Assembly (NCBI GenBank): GCA_023313575.1
Contig: JAJTTP010000002.1
Span: 1,736,001-1,800,000 of the forward strand
Direction of reading: 5' to 3'
Length of the DNA stretch: 64,000 nt
Source: Eutypella sp. D-1
Lineage: Eukaryota > Ascomycota > Sordariomycetes > Xylariales > Diatrypaceae
The position numbers and the translations under genes are program-made. Of this stretch, positions 49,814-61,658 are shown piece after piece. Positions within the stretch are counted from its first letter, which is position 1, and every line of letters begins with the position of its first letter. The notes beneath the pieces are model-generated. The model was not told the origin of the DNA. It made no database searches and saw only the letters and a list, made by a program, of their open reading frames with translations.

Positions 49814-51064
49814 CTATGAGGCGACGGTCTTCCCGTAGTGCTTGAGCTCTTCAGCAAGATAGACGCGGGCGTTTTGGAGGAAGCTCTGGTCCAGATCCGG
49901 GTGTCCCTGCCAATCGACGTAGATGAGTGCGGCGAAGGAGACGGTTAGGGCGATTGTGATGTCAGGTCGTGGATCGCTGGCCGGGCGGAACAGCGCAGCT
50001 ACTCTCTTGGCTATGCCGACGAGCTTATCCATGTCGCTCGCCAGGGGTCGCTTTGGATTGAGTCCGCGTCCACCAGGAGGACAGAGTTCGTACAGTCCGG
50101 CTCTCTTCATGTCCTTGCGCGCCACAACGTGGAATGCCGGTCCGTGGATGGGTCCGTAGGCCAAGTACTCATGGTCGTATTTTCCCCGGGAGTCGCCAGC
50201 TGGTACGAACTCCGGCACGTGATAGATTTTCACGTGATCCTCCAGAAGGGTAGTGTCGAGGATGGCGACGTGAGTTGATTCTGAGCCGTAGCGCGTGGCG
50301 ATCTGGTAGTCCGCGGCCCATGAGCTGAAGTCCGACTTGACATTGAACGAATTTTCCAGGTGTGCCGTGACCATCCGACCTAGGTCAGGAATGTCGTAGA
50401 TGCTGGTTGGCTTCTTGCCGCAGAGAAACCCGTGAGGAACAACGCCATCTGCCGAGTTTAGACGTGGGTCGTATCCACCACCAGACCAGCGACCGAAGGC
50501 GCGGAAGAGGAAGCGCGGAAGCAACTTTCGAGACTCTGTATATCGATTAGCACATGATTCTTACCCACAAAACCTTACAATTATCTGCTCACCTTCCATT
50601 TTCACCCACTGGGCCCGTGACATGCCAAGCGCGTGTAGCGTATGTGGCGGCCGGGTTTTATTGGCCGAAGCAAGAGAAGATGTCTCATTTTTAGAGTAGT
50701 ATGATGATGTTGAGAACGATCTTGGTGTCTAAAGAGAAGTTAGTTCATCGTACGCTGTAGCAGAGACTGTGGCGATCTTCCTTACCTCTTTGCCGCCAGA
50801 CCCAGGAGCAAAAGCAGTCGACAGGCTTGTCTTCCTATCCTTGGCACACGCCCGATGCGTGAGAGCTTCGTGTGGCCCAGGACTAGAATCGCCCGTCAGA
50901 TCAATGAAGGTTTTTTTCTTCCTCGCCGGCTCATCGTCGAGTGTCAGGTCTATAGTGATCCTGCCCTCCAATCCCATGAGATCGGCGGCCCCTCCCTTCA
51001 TCCTCTTCCTCGTGTCGTCCTCGGCGCGAGCCGCTTCCCCCACACGCTTCCGAATTGATGGCAT
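49814..51064 (-). CDS. DUF7587-like protein with ADP-ribosyltransferase-like pattern and SUMO-interaction-like motifs
   Basis: Exons 51064..50786, 50728..50593 and 50535..49814 (introns 57 bp each; phases 0 and 1) give 378 residues. The N-terminus has two IDLT motifs (ITIDLTLDDEP at 36-46, TFIDLTGDSSP at 52-62) resembling SUMO-interacting motifs, beside basic stretches (RKRMK, ARKKK) that could be nuclear localisation signals. A domain from about 145 to 270 reads RFLFRAFGRWSGG, VVPHGF, IYDIPDLGRMVTAHL, DFSSWAADYQIATRY, THVAILDTT and HEYLAYGPI, which I match to the fungus-specific DUF7587 family. The order Arg150, SSW (209-211), Glu261 in HEYLAYGPI is what R-S-E ADP-ribosyltransferases show; that functional reading is inference. 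The remainder (270-378) is helical. The leader upstream is CA/CT-rich. A longer reading frame begins at a non-ATG codon; 51064 is the first ATG. Confidence 0.75.
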
Positions 51065-54000
51065 AGCGAGAAGCAACCGGCAAGCTCAAGTAGATAGCGT
51101 CGAAACGACGAGATGAGCAAGATCAGCAAGAGCAGGGAATAGAGGTTGCTCAAAGTAGTAGTAGATAGAGCTGAAGCTTCTGGTGATAATAGAAGTGTTG
51201 AGGAGACAGATCTGGTTGCTGGAAGATGGTTGTTGATGATAAACGTCGTTGACGCTTAGAAGTTGTTTGAGGTGATGGTTGTTGATCAAGAGAGGGTTTG
51301 CAGAAGTTAAGAATTAGAAATTGGGATCAAGGTCGAGATATTTATGTGAAGAAGGTCTGGGTTGTGGGAGAGACTAGCCGGTGGGGCTGTGTTGGTCGGT
51401 TTAAGGTAACCGGGGAAACCAAGTAGTTCTCAAGTAGTGCTTCATGGCACATATGTCGGAAGAATATGGTAGACATTAAATGGAAATGACCGTGACTGGG
51501 CTCTAAGTCATGTCCCTAGTAATATTCGACGTCCTCTGACTCCTACTGCTATGCAGCATTGACACTTCCAGCACACCAAGTATACCCTATGACCAGTGCG
51601 AAATGGGAAGAGCATGCCGGTGAAGGACCGCAGCAGTTGGACCGAGGAAAAACTTGGCTACTTTTCCATTCGGTCAGAAATTAGTTGTGGAAGCACGAAG
51701 TACTAGCCAGTGTCTAGTCACACTATATGGCAATTTGTTGACACTATCGTGATATTCTCCCAACCTTTCCCCATGTTGCAACATGATACCTTCATATGAC
51801 TTCAGGAAAGGTCGACGAAATAAATTCTACCGTACCCTTTATTATTTACTAATTCTAGACTGTTCATCTGCTTCAGCTCATACCCAATTTTACCTGAATC
51901 TTGTGTGAAGGATAAACTGGAACATCTGTTAGATAAGCTCCAGCAGCTTCACAAGTAGCATTAAACCCATTTTTATAAGGGAAATGATAATGATCAGAGG
52001 TGCCCTCAGCGTACGGAAGTAGAAAGCCGGAGACAAGCACTTACCTTCCATAAGATGTTCATCCATAAGATGTTGAAGGACAATATAAAACATTGGACCA
52101 ATGTTGTCAAACTTATTCGATACTTCTTCAGATCTTTTAGCGCCGAATAGGGGTATAGGACCCACTTATATGTTCAAATAAGTACCTATGTATCTACGAT
52201 CTGGTCGTCAGTATCATCGCCAGCTTTGCCTTGCCTTCGTTGCGCCACATGTGGTCACTAGACATGGTTTTGTGGCTAAGATAAGGCGCTGGCTGCCATG
52301 GACAACTAGCTGCTGACCCTTATCTCGGGTAGACTCACTTCAGATATGTAGATGAACGTAAGGCTATTGTAGGAAAGCCATCGTCGGGGTTCCACATTTT
52401 TTAAGGGGCATACACAGCTCCGAAATCTGATGAACTTATCACTTCGCCACATATCACATTGAGATCTCAATAATAGATTTACACAAGGAGCTATAAAACC
52501 ATTAAGGAGAGGGATTACTGCATACATGAATTAGCCTGATTCTCTTATATTACCAGGCGATCTTCGGACCTGAAGATCCCTGCTCTACTAAACCCGATTC
52601 TTCCCGCTATATAGTAGCCCCACTAAAAGAATCTCAACTGGCCGCAACACCATCGTCGTTATTGCTGAAGCAAAGCATCCAGCCATAGAGCTCAGCCATG
52701 TGGCATGAGAGAGTATAGCTGTCGCGGCAAGTAAATGGACCAGATGCCAGCTTCCCCTTCACCTTTGAGGTTCGGCCTGGTGCGCCATCTTGTGGCGCTC
52801 GCTTCAATGGCCAAATAGTTAGGTAGCCATTTCTTCTTTTCCTTCTTCCCCAAAAATTACCCAAAAGTGGCACTTTGAAGCGTGACGATTCCTATGGAGG
52901 AGTTGGCTGTCTTCGCGGTTTATGAAGTTGAGGCTGTTATAATTTCACTTGACTACTGTTCCTCCCTTTGTGGCGTTCTGGCTGGGCCAGTTTTATTTTT
53001 ACTGTCAAGAGAGGCCGGATTAACGCTCTTTCTTAAATCTATACCATGTGTAATCACCATTTAATCTGCCCAGTTATGGCCTGACTCAGACTAGTTCTCA
53101 TCTTCTTAGTTTGTAATCAAGCGGGCGTCAAAGTAGAACACCGCCTCTAGGTGCCAAATTTCCCTAGTACAAACGGAAAGCGAGAAAGTTGGGGAAAAAA
53201 CAGTCACTCTATAATATGCTACTATATACTGTCCCAAGATGTTGGAAACGAGCTCTCCTGTTCTGTTTCCTTGGCGGCCTGCGCCAATAACGTGACCTGA
53301 CCGTACATGATCTGACGCCAGCACCCTAATAATAGTACCTGAAGTAGCGCACCATTAGCCAATGAGACAGTCTGCCAGATTACTTCGTAAGCAGTTCTAG
53401 GAACCCTAACTATGTTCGCAGCACTTCAGATGCAATATATGACTTTGTGCTAGTCTATAATCTGGCTAATTGGTCCTAGTCGGTCGCGATTTCGACCCTG
53501 TCATTTCATTATGGCTACAAGAACCTTCGTCCGACTCTATATACTCCGATGACAGCTTATATGCATTGAAAATAGTCGGCCAGCTTGGTAGCTTTTGCTG
53601 TTTAGTAATCGATTCGACTAGAACCGATCATCATGACAGGGGTTTCCTCAGGAGAAAGACGAGTCTTTAAACACCCAGGTACGATAGCTGCATATATTGC
53701 CACAGCCAACAAGATAATGGAAACATGGAATCATGGCTATGTGAGCGCATAGTAGAGGTAACGTATAAGATTATGTAGAATTGAGTTTCATTGACTAAGC
53801 AATGGAGTCTCCCCAACAGTGACAAAGAGGTTCAGGCCTAACCCCACACCAACGATGTAATTGAAAAAGCGTCAGCAATATTATACGTGGCTGAGAGTCT
53901 AGACCTTGATGAGGCTCATGAGAGTCTATAGGAGAGTTAATACCTTCTTCATTAAGGATAGCTTGGCTTATGATTCTCGAAGTAAGGAGACTGGGCAGCG

Positions 54001-54108
54001 CAGTAGCATACCGCCAGAGATTCTGGTGATGAGTAACATCACAGATATTCTAGGTTGTGTCGATGGCCGGTACCGTGAATGAATTGTCAGACCACAATGA
54101 TGGGTGAA
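51065..54108. other. Intergenic, 3 kb
   Basis: The first 300 bases are the CT/CA-rich (minus strand) leader of the DUF7587-like gene. The remainder is AT-leaning without a supported gene; short minus-strand frames at 51929, 52306 and 52634 have no domain. Confidence 0.5.
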
Positions 54109-54117
54109 TATATAAAG
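54109..54117 (+). promoter_or_regulatory. TATA box of the lysozyme-like gene
   Basis: TATATAAAG, 115 bp upstream of the ATG at 54232, a normal distance for a short leader; implies regulated, possibly strong expression. Confidence 0.6.
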
Positions 54118-54231
54118 GCAATGCCGATCACTTCTCATGGTGTCCTAATGTCTGATATAGACATCAACCACAGACAGATTCAGACTAATATTCAATTCGG
54201 ACTTACAACACTAAATCATTCGCCCTCCACG

Positions 54232-54974
54232 ATGCCTTCCTTCAAGTCAACTATTCTCACAATTCTCGCGGCTGCACCCATGGCGCTCGCCTCTCCTGTT
54301 CCACAGGAGCCAAAGAATGCCACGGAAATCTCTATCATGTCTGCTCCACGGGATATCAAGGGACCCTGGTGGAACTTTCCTACGATGGACACTTGGAAGA
54401 CTTTTGATCAACTGGTTAGCAGATATCAACTCGTTTTAATTCTCGCAACATAACGTTTCCAGTCAATTGACACCGTGAGCTTTATTTACTAACTGAGAGT
54501 TCTACATAGTGGGATATCAATGCCCCTTTCATGAAGCAGGCTGGCAGTACGTGGGACGACATTGGAAAGATCAACGTCGGCATCCGCAACGCCGCGAAGG
54601 AAATCGGTGTCGATGAGCGCGTCATCCTGGGGATCATCATGCAGGAGAGCCACGGCTACGTCGGAGTGAGGACCACCGTCAGTCCCGGTGGCATCCCCAC
54701 AGCGGGCATCATGCAGTGCTCCGGCTGTAATGGCTACCCTGGCCGAACTGGGCTAAGTCAAACCGAGATCAGTTCCATGATTAACGGGGGAACCCGCCAC
54801 TACAAGGGCAACTTGGAGCACTGGGGAGATCTATGGGCACCCGAGTCCATCTATCCTGCCCTACGTGAGTACAACTCCGGCAGCGTCAACCCGAACGACC
54901 TCAGCGACGGCAGGGGCGCAACCGCCTCATATGTCAGCGATGTCTCTCAACGTCTTCAGGGATGGGCTGATTAA
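54232..54974 (+). CDS. Secreted lysozyme/SLT-like (lytic transglycosylase fold) protein
   Basis: Exons 54232..54414 and 54510..54974 (95-bp intron, phase 0) give 215 residues. The frame is open further upstream, but this ATG starts a signal peptide (MPSFKSTILTILAAAPMALA) and lies correctly downstream of the TATA box. The mature protein has VILGIIMQESHGYVG (99-113) with Glu107 as the expected catalytic acid, GIMQCSGC (127-134) matching the G-L/I-M-Q motif of SLT domains, and ALREYNSG (178-185) matching the A-x-x-YN-x-G motif. This order defines the goose-lysozyme/SLT (GH23-like) fold that cleaves bacterial peptidoglycan. Such secreted proteins occur in many filamentous fungi, perhaps for antagonism with bacteria. 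A 12-base mini-exon (SIDT) is possible inside the intron, but the family-like FDQLWDIN junction favours one intron. Confidence 0.82.
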
Positions 54975-56378
54975 TGTCTCGAGTGGCATTCCGATGAAAA
55001 GTTGAAAAGTAGAGAGCTGACTTTTCACGCTCACTGGGATATGACTTGTGGTTTGATTGGAGATTTCTTACGTTTAAATTGGGCAGCACCTTCAAATGGG
55101 GTCAGTTAGTTTAGGACAAGGATTAGAGCTGGCAGAATAGGCCAGCTATTCTCTAAAGCTCTACCTTGCAATTTCTTTTACATTTGTTGTTTCTGTCACG
55201 GCGCGAGGACAACTAGGTGGCGGATCGCCACCTAGCCTGCCCTGTGCAGCAGTACGGGTATATATTGAGGGTTACGATTTTGCTAGATAGTTCTTCCCTT
55301 TCCTTTCTTTCCTTGCGCAACAACAGAATCCTTTCAGCCAACCTAATGTTTAACCGGTGCTGTGATAGCTTCGTGGTTCTTGTTGCGTTCCGGTCAGCTT
55401 TTTTTTGAGAGGGAATCCAAACGGGCCAGAATATGGGAACCAGGCCGGATGATCACATGACGATATCTACGGAGATCTGGGAGTAGATCGCGTTTAGATT
55501 ACGTTATCGTTGCCTAGATGATGACTTAGGCTGTACTGACTCTATGGACGAGTACAACCAGCCACAAGTTCGGGTTGAGTGAATCTAGCCAATAGCATGA
55601 TGATGATAAAAGGGATGAAGCTAGATACAGATTCATCCATTCCAAAGGATATAGGGGTAATAAGTGGATCCACTAGTGGAACTGTGGGCCCTGAGAAGGA
55701 GGAAGCCCGGATATGCAGTGGTCCTGCTACGCAGTACTTCCAATGAGATATTCTCCACGATATGTCTAATACTGGGATCTTCTGAACGCGATAATTGGCT
55801 GATATTGGCAGTTTCAGTGGGACCGGGCTCGGCTTGGCATGGCATGTTGTCTAATCCAAAAGCCCCGGTGGTTTGTCCTGTGTCTGACATGGAATCGCTG
55901 TATGCAACAAGAGACGTAGCTTGTAAGAATGACCGGGGAATACTTGAGGCTATGTGAACATTGGCTGCGCCATTTGGCAGTCTTTGGGCTGTATTGGATC
56001 TGGGCGTTATCGCTTCCCTAATTTGGCGATGCCGCCCAAACCATTGCAATCACTAGAAGATTACCGGAGCAAATACCTGTCCGGTATGTGTTTCACCGAT
56101 ACTATAGGATTATCAAACTGTTTAGCTATGGGTGTGCTGGTGTTTAATGAAAAGCTCTCTTCGCGTCATAGCCCTTGCCAAGTAACCCGCTGGATACTCC
56201 TTGTACGCTAAGACTTGATGTGTTGTTGAAGAACAAATGAGAGGTCGACATGTGAAGTGTGATACAAGAACAATAGAATATATGACGCCCGATGCGAACC
56301 TCAATCATCCTGAGAACAGACAAGGTATTCCAGACCCGACCGAGAGTCAAATAATGCACCCAAGAGAGACGTATAGCT
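54975..56378. other. Intergenic, 1.4 kb
   Basis: Holds a perfect 10-bp-stem hairpin at 55213-55235. The minus frame 55633-56049 (138 codons) looks mildly protein-like but has no recognisable domain, signal or leader, so it is left unannotated. Confidence 0.45.
55213..55235. repeat. Perfect inverted repeat, 10-bp stem, 3-nt loop
   Basis: CTAGGTGGCG, loop GAT, CGCCACCTAG. About 240 bp after the lysozyme-like stop. It may be a structured 3' element or the end of a mobile element. Confidence 0.8.
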
Positions 56379-57107
56379 TCAATTCCCCGTGAGCTGCGGC
56401 CCATTCCTCTGAGGACCAAATGGACAATGAATCTGGCAGTCAGTGCAGCGGTAGTCGTACTGGCTGTGGAGCTGTAAGCAACGGCAAACCCAGACCGACT
56501 GATTAGTCCACGTTTTAATGTCTTCGCCCGGGCGATGATATTGTCGTCTAATGCCACAGACGATACAGAAACGTCGCAGGTCGGTTGGAAGTCGAGCTCG
56601 AAGGTGTTTGGGGTCAGGGAATCGTCCGGGTTCTAGTATCTTAAAACAAGTATAACAGCCGAATAATGCCTGCTTCTCCTGGGTCCTAGTGCTAGTAGGG
56701 GAAGAACTTGGAGTGGCGTTTCTCTCGATCCTCTTCTCTATAAACAACAATTGCGAGACCTTTATCTTATACGTGAAGCCGTTGAAGAATCTATTGCACT
56801 TTCCGAGTGCTGAGAGCGTGTGGGACGGTACGAAGCGGCATATATTTTCCAAAACCGCTGCGGGTAGATCATTGAGGCTTCTGGGTCTATGCCTCTTCTC
56901 GTATGAAAGACTGTGCTCTGACGCCCGCCTCGTCTGTGACGGAGTAACACTTGATGTATCGATCAATGGCTGACTTCTTGCTTCCGACTTAGAGGCCGCC
57001 GTCGCGGATGTAGGGTGCTCCTGGCGCCGAGAGCCTTCACTGTTGTGTGCGCTCAAAACAGGTGTATTACCTGAAGGGTGCCGCTTGGCTTCGTACCCGA
57101 TTGCCAT
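56379..57107 (-). CDS. F-box domain protein with C-terminal Cys-rich region
   Basis: Single exon, 242 residues. An F-box lies at about 77-112 (SLNDLPAAVLENICRFVPSH, then ALGKCNRFFNGF), the Skp1-binding module of SCF ubiquitin ligases. Residues 1-70 are Ser/Thr-rich and disordered. The C-terminal half carries cysteine pairs (GCYTCFKIL, RRFCIVCGI, WVCRCLQL, YRCTDCQIHCPFG) that likely bind zinc. This F-box plus Cys-rich layout is very common among small fungal F-box proteins of unknown substrate. A pyrimidine-containing leader precedes the ATG. Confidence 0.82.
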   Translation of the reverse strand: MAIGYEAKRHPSGNTPVLSAHNSEGSRRQEHPTSATAASKSEARSQPLIDTSSVTPSQTRRASEHSLSYEKRHRPRSLNDLPAAVLENICRFVPSHTLSALGKCNRFFNGFTYKIKVSQLLFIEKRIERNATPSSSPTSTRTQEKQALFGCYTCFKILEPGRFPDPKHLRARLPTDLRRFCIVCGIRRQYHRPGEDIKTWTNQSVWVCRCLQLHSQYDYRCTDCQIHCPFGPQRNGPQLTGN

Positions 57108-59820
57108 GGTTAAGATTACGCTTTTGCCAGGGTTGAAAAAATAATGAGTTGATTGAACAGCATATTATTCTCGAGAGGACGGACACGGGAGTTATATGAT
57201 ATATGGTATGTTGGAAAGTGAGGGCTACGAATTGGGCGACACTTCTTTTCTGGTGGGATGATAACTCCAAATACCCACGATATCACAAAGACACTGGAAG
57301 AAGCGTCAGATGGTACATTTCTCAAACCAGCGAGTTGCATATTGTGACTTATGCATCTAGCCTTATATGGAAACACAAAATGAGGCTGTGATGAGGGTCA
57401 AACCTCGTCTTTGATAGACATGGGCGTCTCTTTGGCAGAGACACTTTATCGTTCTGCGTGCTAACCAGCACGGGTAATGTCATATGCAGCAGAGAATCGG
57501 GTATCAAGGTACGAGAAGACCGGTACGGCCGATCTGGTTTCGATGGCTGCATGCGGTATTTCGTATTACATGCCCGGGACCGGGGTAATCTCGAGCTCGA
57601 CTAGGGCGGAAACCCCTGTGATTGTGTCCCGCCATGTACCCGCCTACGGTCTGAAGCTCTATCACGGCATACTTCCTGCCGTGTCACATATCGTTACCAT
57701 ACTGTCGGGTCAGAACATAAGCAAACCTGGTGGGGCGGCGCAAATCTCGATGTGGTGCTTCCGTACACAGCAGCTGATTACAACAGTATGCACGTACCCT
57801 GCGAGACAGTCGGCGCCATCTGTTGGGTGCGTCGTACACAGATCAGGGGCTTCCTCATGCTTACATGAAGCGAAAGCCGATGCATGCCCGAATCCATAGA
57901 CCGGTTGCCTATCACATATTGCAATTCCTAGGACCTCATAGAGGCAGATAGAATGGATATACTGGGTATATTGTGGATTTGGTCTTGTCGTAGTTGATGT
58001 TGATCAAGGCCTCTTAAAACGGAGGATTCTTTCCCGGTTCCTGGAAGCGTAACCAGATACTCTTAGGAATATTACAACTCTAGGCTTTAATGGCCATACA
58101 CACGAGAACCGAGAGCCAAGACGCTTGGACCGGGACCCTCTCCAGTAGGAGGGGGTGGGTGAGAAGGGCGTTATAATTCTGAAGAGGAGCTCCTCCCAGC
58201 TGATCTGTCGGGATGTACTCAGCCTGATCCGGGAACAACCGATATTGCCTACGCATTTTAAGGGACGAAAACATTGGTTTCCATCAATGCATGCAGAGAT
58301 TCCCCGTGTATTCCATGACTTTATGCGCTGAGGATTGCGAGCATCATGTGCATCCAAAGAGCTTGACGGAGGTTCTGATCCCCGTAGAGATAAGGACAAA
58401 CCAGTAAAATCTCCAGGAGATGTGGGACACCATCATGCCTCTGTACTATGTAGGGTGTCGCTGTACATCGGTGGGGTCCTAATTACTGTTCTGGCATTAA
58501 CAACTGCGACGATGCGATCTAGCTAGACGGTGCAAGCATAATGTGATATATGACATGATCTGTCAATTCCGGCAGTAAACACTGACCTGCGAAACCCACC
58601 ACATGACGTAAACCCCTGCACCACCTCGTTAGAGCCACTGTACGAAGTATTAGTCCATCTTTCGGCCAGATGCAATGGCATAGACATACGCTTAAGACCA
58701 TATGGCACTACATGTAAGATGCTATAAAAAGCGCCGTCGAAAGTATAATTGAGTTGTAAGTAGGAATTGAAAGGAGATGACTATTTTAGGGGCAGAATTG
58801 AAGGCATTCTAGCGGCTGTTCGACGGGTGTGTTTACGGTGGGAGTCGCGTGCCAATACTACAAATGCTTTGATGTTGCATTGTAACAGTTTGATCTCTAG
58901 AACGCGAAGACTCCGTCCTCACTATGGAAATGATGCAAGAGGAATTGGTTGGTCGGGGGCGATATTGACTTCGGAGATCTCGCAAATTCGCATACTATGT
59001 CTAAGTATTCAAGACGCAGCCGTCGTATACTTGTTTCTGCAGGTTGAAATGGCAACTTTAGTCGGGTCGAGCACACGACGGACGAACATTGGTTATATTA
59101 GCGACGGCCTAATCGTCGTGGAGTTATGAAGATTGCGAGTTATCATTTGAGGATATATAGCAGGCGCGGTTACGTCTTCGGATGCTTACATTGCACCCTG
59201 GGTTGCATGTTTCTTGACAGCCCGGACCGCGCTGTGCCAACATTTATCAGGCCTCTTAAGCGGCCGAATCACCCTCACATGATTAGGTCTAGAGTACCCG
59301 ATTAGCTGCCGGGTAAGACAAACCGAAAAGGTCATTCCCGGAAATGGCAGGGGTCCGAGACGGGACCCATGAATCCATGACACTTCTAAACGCATAATTC
59401 GTCCGCGTATAAGTTAGACATACGTAACAAAATAGTGGATGATATATTATATTATACAGATCCGTCAGATTCCTGCTACTATTTAGCAATATCACCGAAT
59501 CATGGCAACATGGGAATCCGGCCGAAGTGGCTGACGGATGCTCTAGACTAGTCTAGGCTTGTCCGTTAGGGTACTCATGTAGCTCCGCTTACCCACCCTG
59601 CCCACCTTCCTATTCCTATCGCATTTTACCCAGGCTTTTGGGCCGCCAAGGCCGCTTACTTGAAGATCCCTGCAATCTATATCTCTTCCAGTTTTAGGCA
59701 GCAAGAATTGGGCAAGAGACGACACATAGATATGAAAATCCAAAGAACGAAATAGGGACAAAGGAACATAGAGAAAAATGACGACCTCCCGGAAGAATGC
59801 TCTGATAAAGTATTAATTCA
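57108..59820. other. Intergenic, 2.7 kb
   Basis: No supported gene. Frames at 57477-57899 (plus) and 58004-58399 (minus) show no family. A minus-strand stretch 58274-58080 reads protein-like (LFPDQAEYIPTDQLGG, then LLTHPLLLERVPVQASWLSV) and may be a gene remnant. Confidence 0.45.
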
Positions 59821-61658
59821 ATGGACAGTAACTCAGAATATCATGACGGTACGGATACAAGTGCGACCGACGCGGTCGACACTGAGGCCGCACCGCTGTT
59901 AGGAGCGCAGCCTCGTCGCCCCTCTCATCGGCCAACGCTCTCGGTGGCGTCGGTGCCGTCCCTAAAGAGCGTTCACGTTCCGAAGGCCCACAAGGGGAGC
60001 ACCATTGTAGGCCTTCTCTGCGTCATAATATTCATAGGCTCATGCTCCGGGGGCTTCACCGACATCCCGGTGGTGCGGATTATCGAGGACATCATCTGTC
60101 GCGACTATTATTCCCGCAATGGCACCCTTAGTGCGGGCGACCAGATCGATGAGAAGATGTGCAAAGGAGATGCTATCCAGACCGACGTACAGGATATCGT
60201 GTCCGTTACGAACATGCTCACGTCACTTATGGGCTTTCTTTCTGCGTTCCCATGGGGCCTCGTGGCGGACCGGTAGCTACCTCCAGTTCCTTCTCATTGT
60301 ATGATCACTCAGTATGATCGCTAGCTGACAAAAGCTGTTAAGTCTCGGGCGCAAACCTGTCGTGGTCCTCGCACTACTGGGGTTGGCTCTGGGATACCTG
60401 ATTCAATTAACCGTCTTGTACTTTCATGACGTATTTCCTATCCGACTTGTCTGGCTATCAGCCGCAAGTGTAACGGTTGGGGGTGGAAATGCGGTGCTCG
60501 CAGCTATAGTTTTGAGTATTGTCACAGATGCGACAGCCGATAAGGGCCGGTTAGTTCCGCGTCTCATTCCAGGTGTCAAACTTGATTATCGTAACTAACA
60601 CCATCCAGGGCCATTGCATACATGCGTATTCACGTCTTTAGCATGTGTGGGAATCTTCTCTCGCCAAGCCTCTCGGCGCTCATGATGGGGCGGGCGGGCC
60701 CATGGGCTTGTATTTGGCTCGGCATTGCTCTTTTGATATTGACTGCGATCATGTTTGTCTTTGTACCTGAAACCTTACGTCATTTACATGATCGTGAGAC
60801 AGCAGCGGACGAGGCAGCGCCGCCCAATATGAAGTCACGGATCATCCACGCTTTCAGCCGTTTCAAGGAATCTATTTCGATCATCAAGTCGCCGTCCTTG
60901 CTGTTTCTCATATTGTCTCTGTTCGCTGCGCGTGCGATAGACTATTCAATGCTCCAGTTCATGGCCCAATTCGTATCGAAGCGTTACGGAATCAAACTCT
61001 CACAAACGGGCTATATCCAAACAGTGTATGGAGCTTGCCATCTGGTTATGGCATTCGTCGTACTTCCGTGGCTCTCGAAGGTCCTCGTGCGAAGCACCAC
61101 GCCGGCTAGACTCCGCTCGAAAGATGAGCACCATCGAGACTTGACACTCGCGCGTTCATTCTATGGTGTCCAAGTCGTGAGCTCATTCATTCTCGGCCTG
61201 GCCCGTGCCTTGCCGGGCTTTGTTTTTGGGCTTGTGGTTATGGCCCTCGGGTCGGCCAGCACGAGCCTAACTCGCAGTCTCATGAGCCTCTATGTCGATC
61301 CAGAACACACCTCGAGACTTTTCACTTTAGTTGCAAGTATGTCAGGGCTAAACCCTCGTGCTGTGATCTATAGGCGTGGATCCAGACCTCCGCGATCATA
61401 GTCTACCTCCCCTGTCTTGGATCATGCTAACGTTTGGTTCCAATAGTGGTTGAAGTTCTCGGGTCTGCTTATTCGCCGCCCTTTATGGCCCGACTGTTTA
61501 AATTGGGGTTGAGGTTGAGCGGGGGTTGGATCGGTCTCCCTTACTATGGCCTAGCACTCATGCTTATGATTTCAGCTATACTACTAACGGCCGTGCGACT
61601 TCCGAAGGCTTCCATCTATACGGCCACTGTGTCAGAGACACATGACGAGCCGGAATAG
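59821..61658 (+). CDS. Major facilitator superfamily (MFS) transporter
   Basis: Exons 59821..60272, 60343..60549, 60609..61336 and 61447..61658 (introns 70, 59 and 110 bp; phases 2, 2 and 1) give 532 residues. After a cytosolic, acidic N-terminus (TEAAPLLGAQPRRP) the first helix is STIVGLLCVIIFIGSCSGG. The MFS motif-A loop between helices 2 and 3 appears as GLVADRLGRKPVVV across the first splice, which confirms that junction. Further helices include LALLGLALGYLIQLTVLY, VWLSAASVTVGGGNAVLAA, CIWLGIALLILTAIMFV and PGFVFGLVVMALGSAS, with a central cytoplasmic loop. The last intron was set to yield TLVAMVEVLGSAYSPP. This is a fungal MFS group with 11-12 helices; the substrate is unknown. No biosynthetic genes are adjacent. 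Confidence 0.85.

Noticed and set aside
54465..54476. 12-base mini-exon in the lysozyme-like gene
   Set aside because: Phase would fit, but a single 95-bp intron gives a junction (FDQLWDIN) more like the family.
55633..56049. 138-residue minus-strand frame
   Set aside because: Mildly protein-like but lacks a domain, leader or plausible start; left out.
59821..61658. Secondary-metabolite cluster around the MFS transporter and the OYE
   Set aside because: No PKS, NRPS, terpene cyclase, P450 or cluster regulator is in the window, and the two genes are 27 kb apart.
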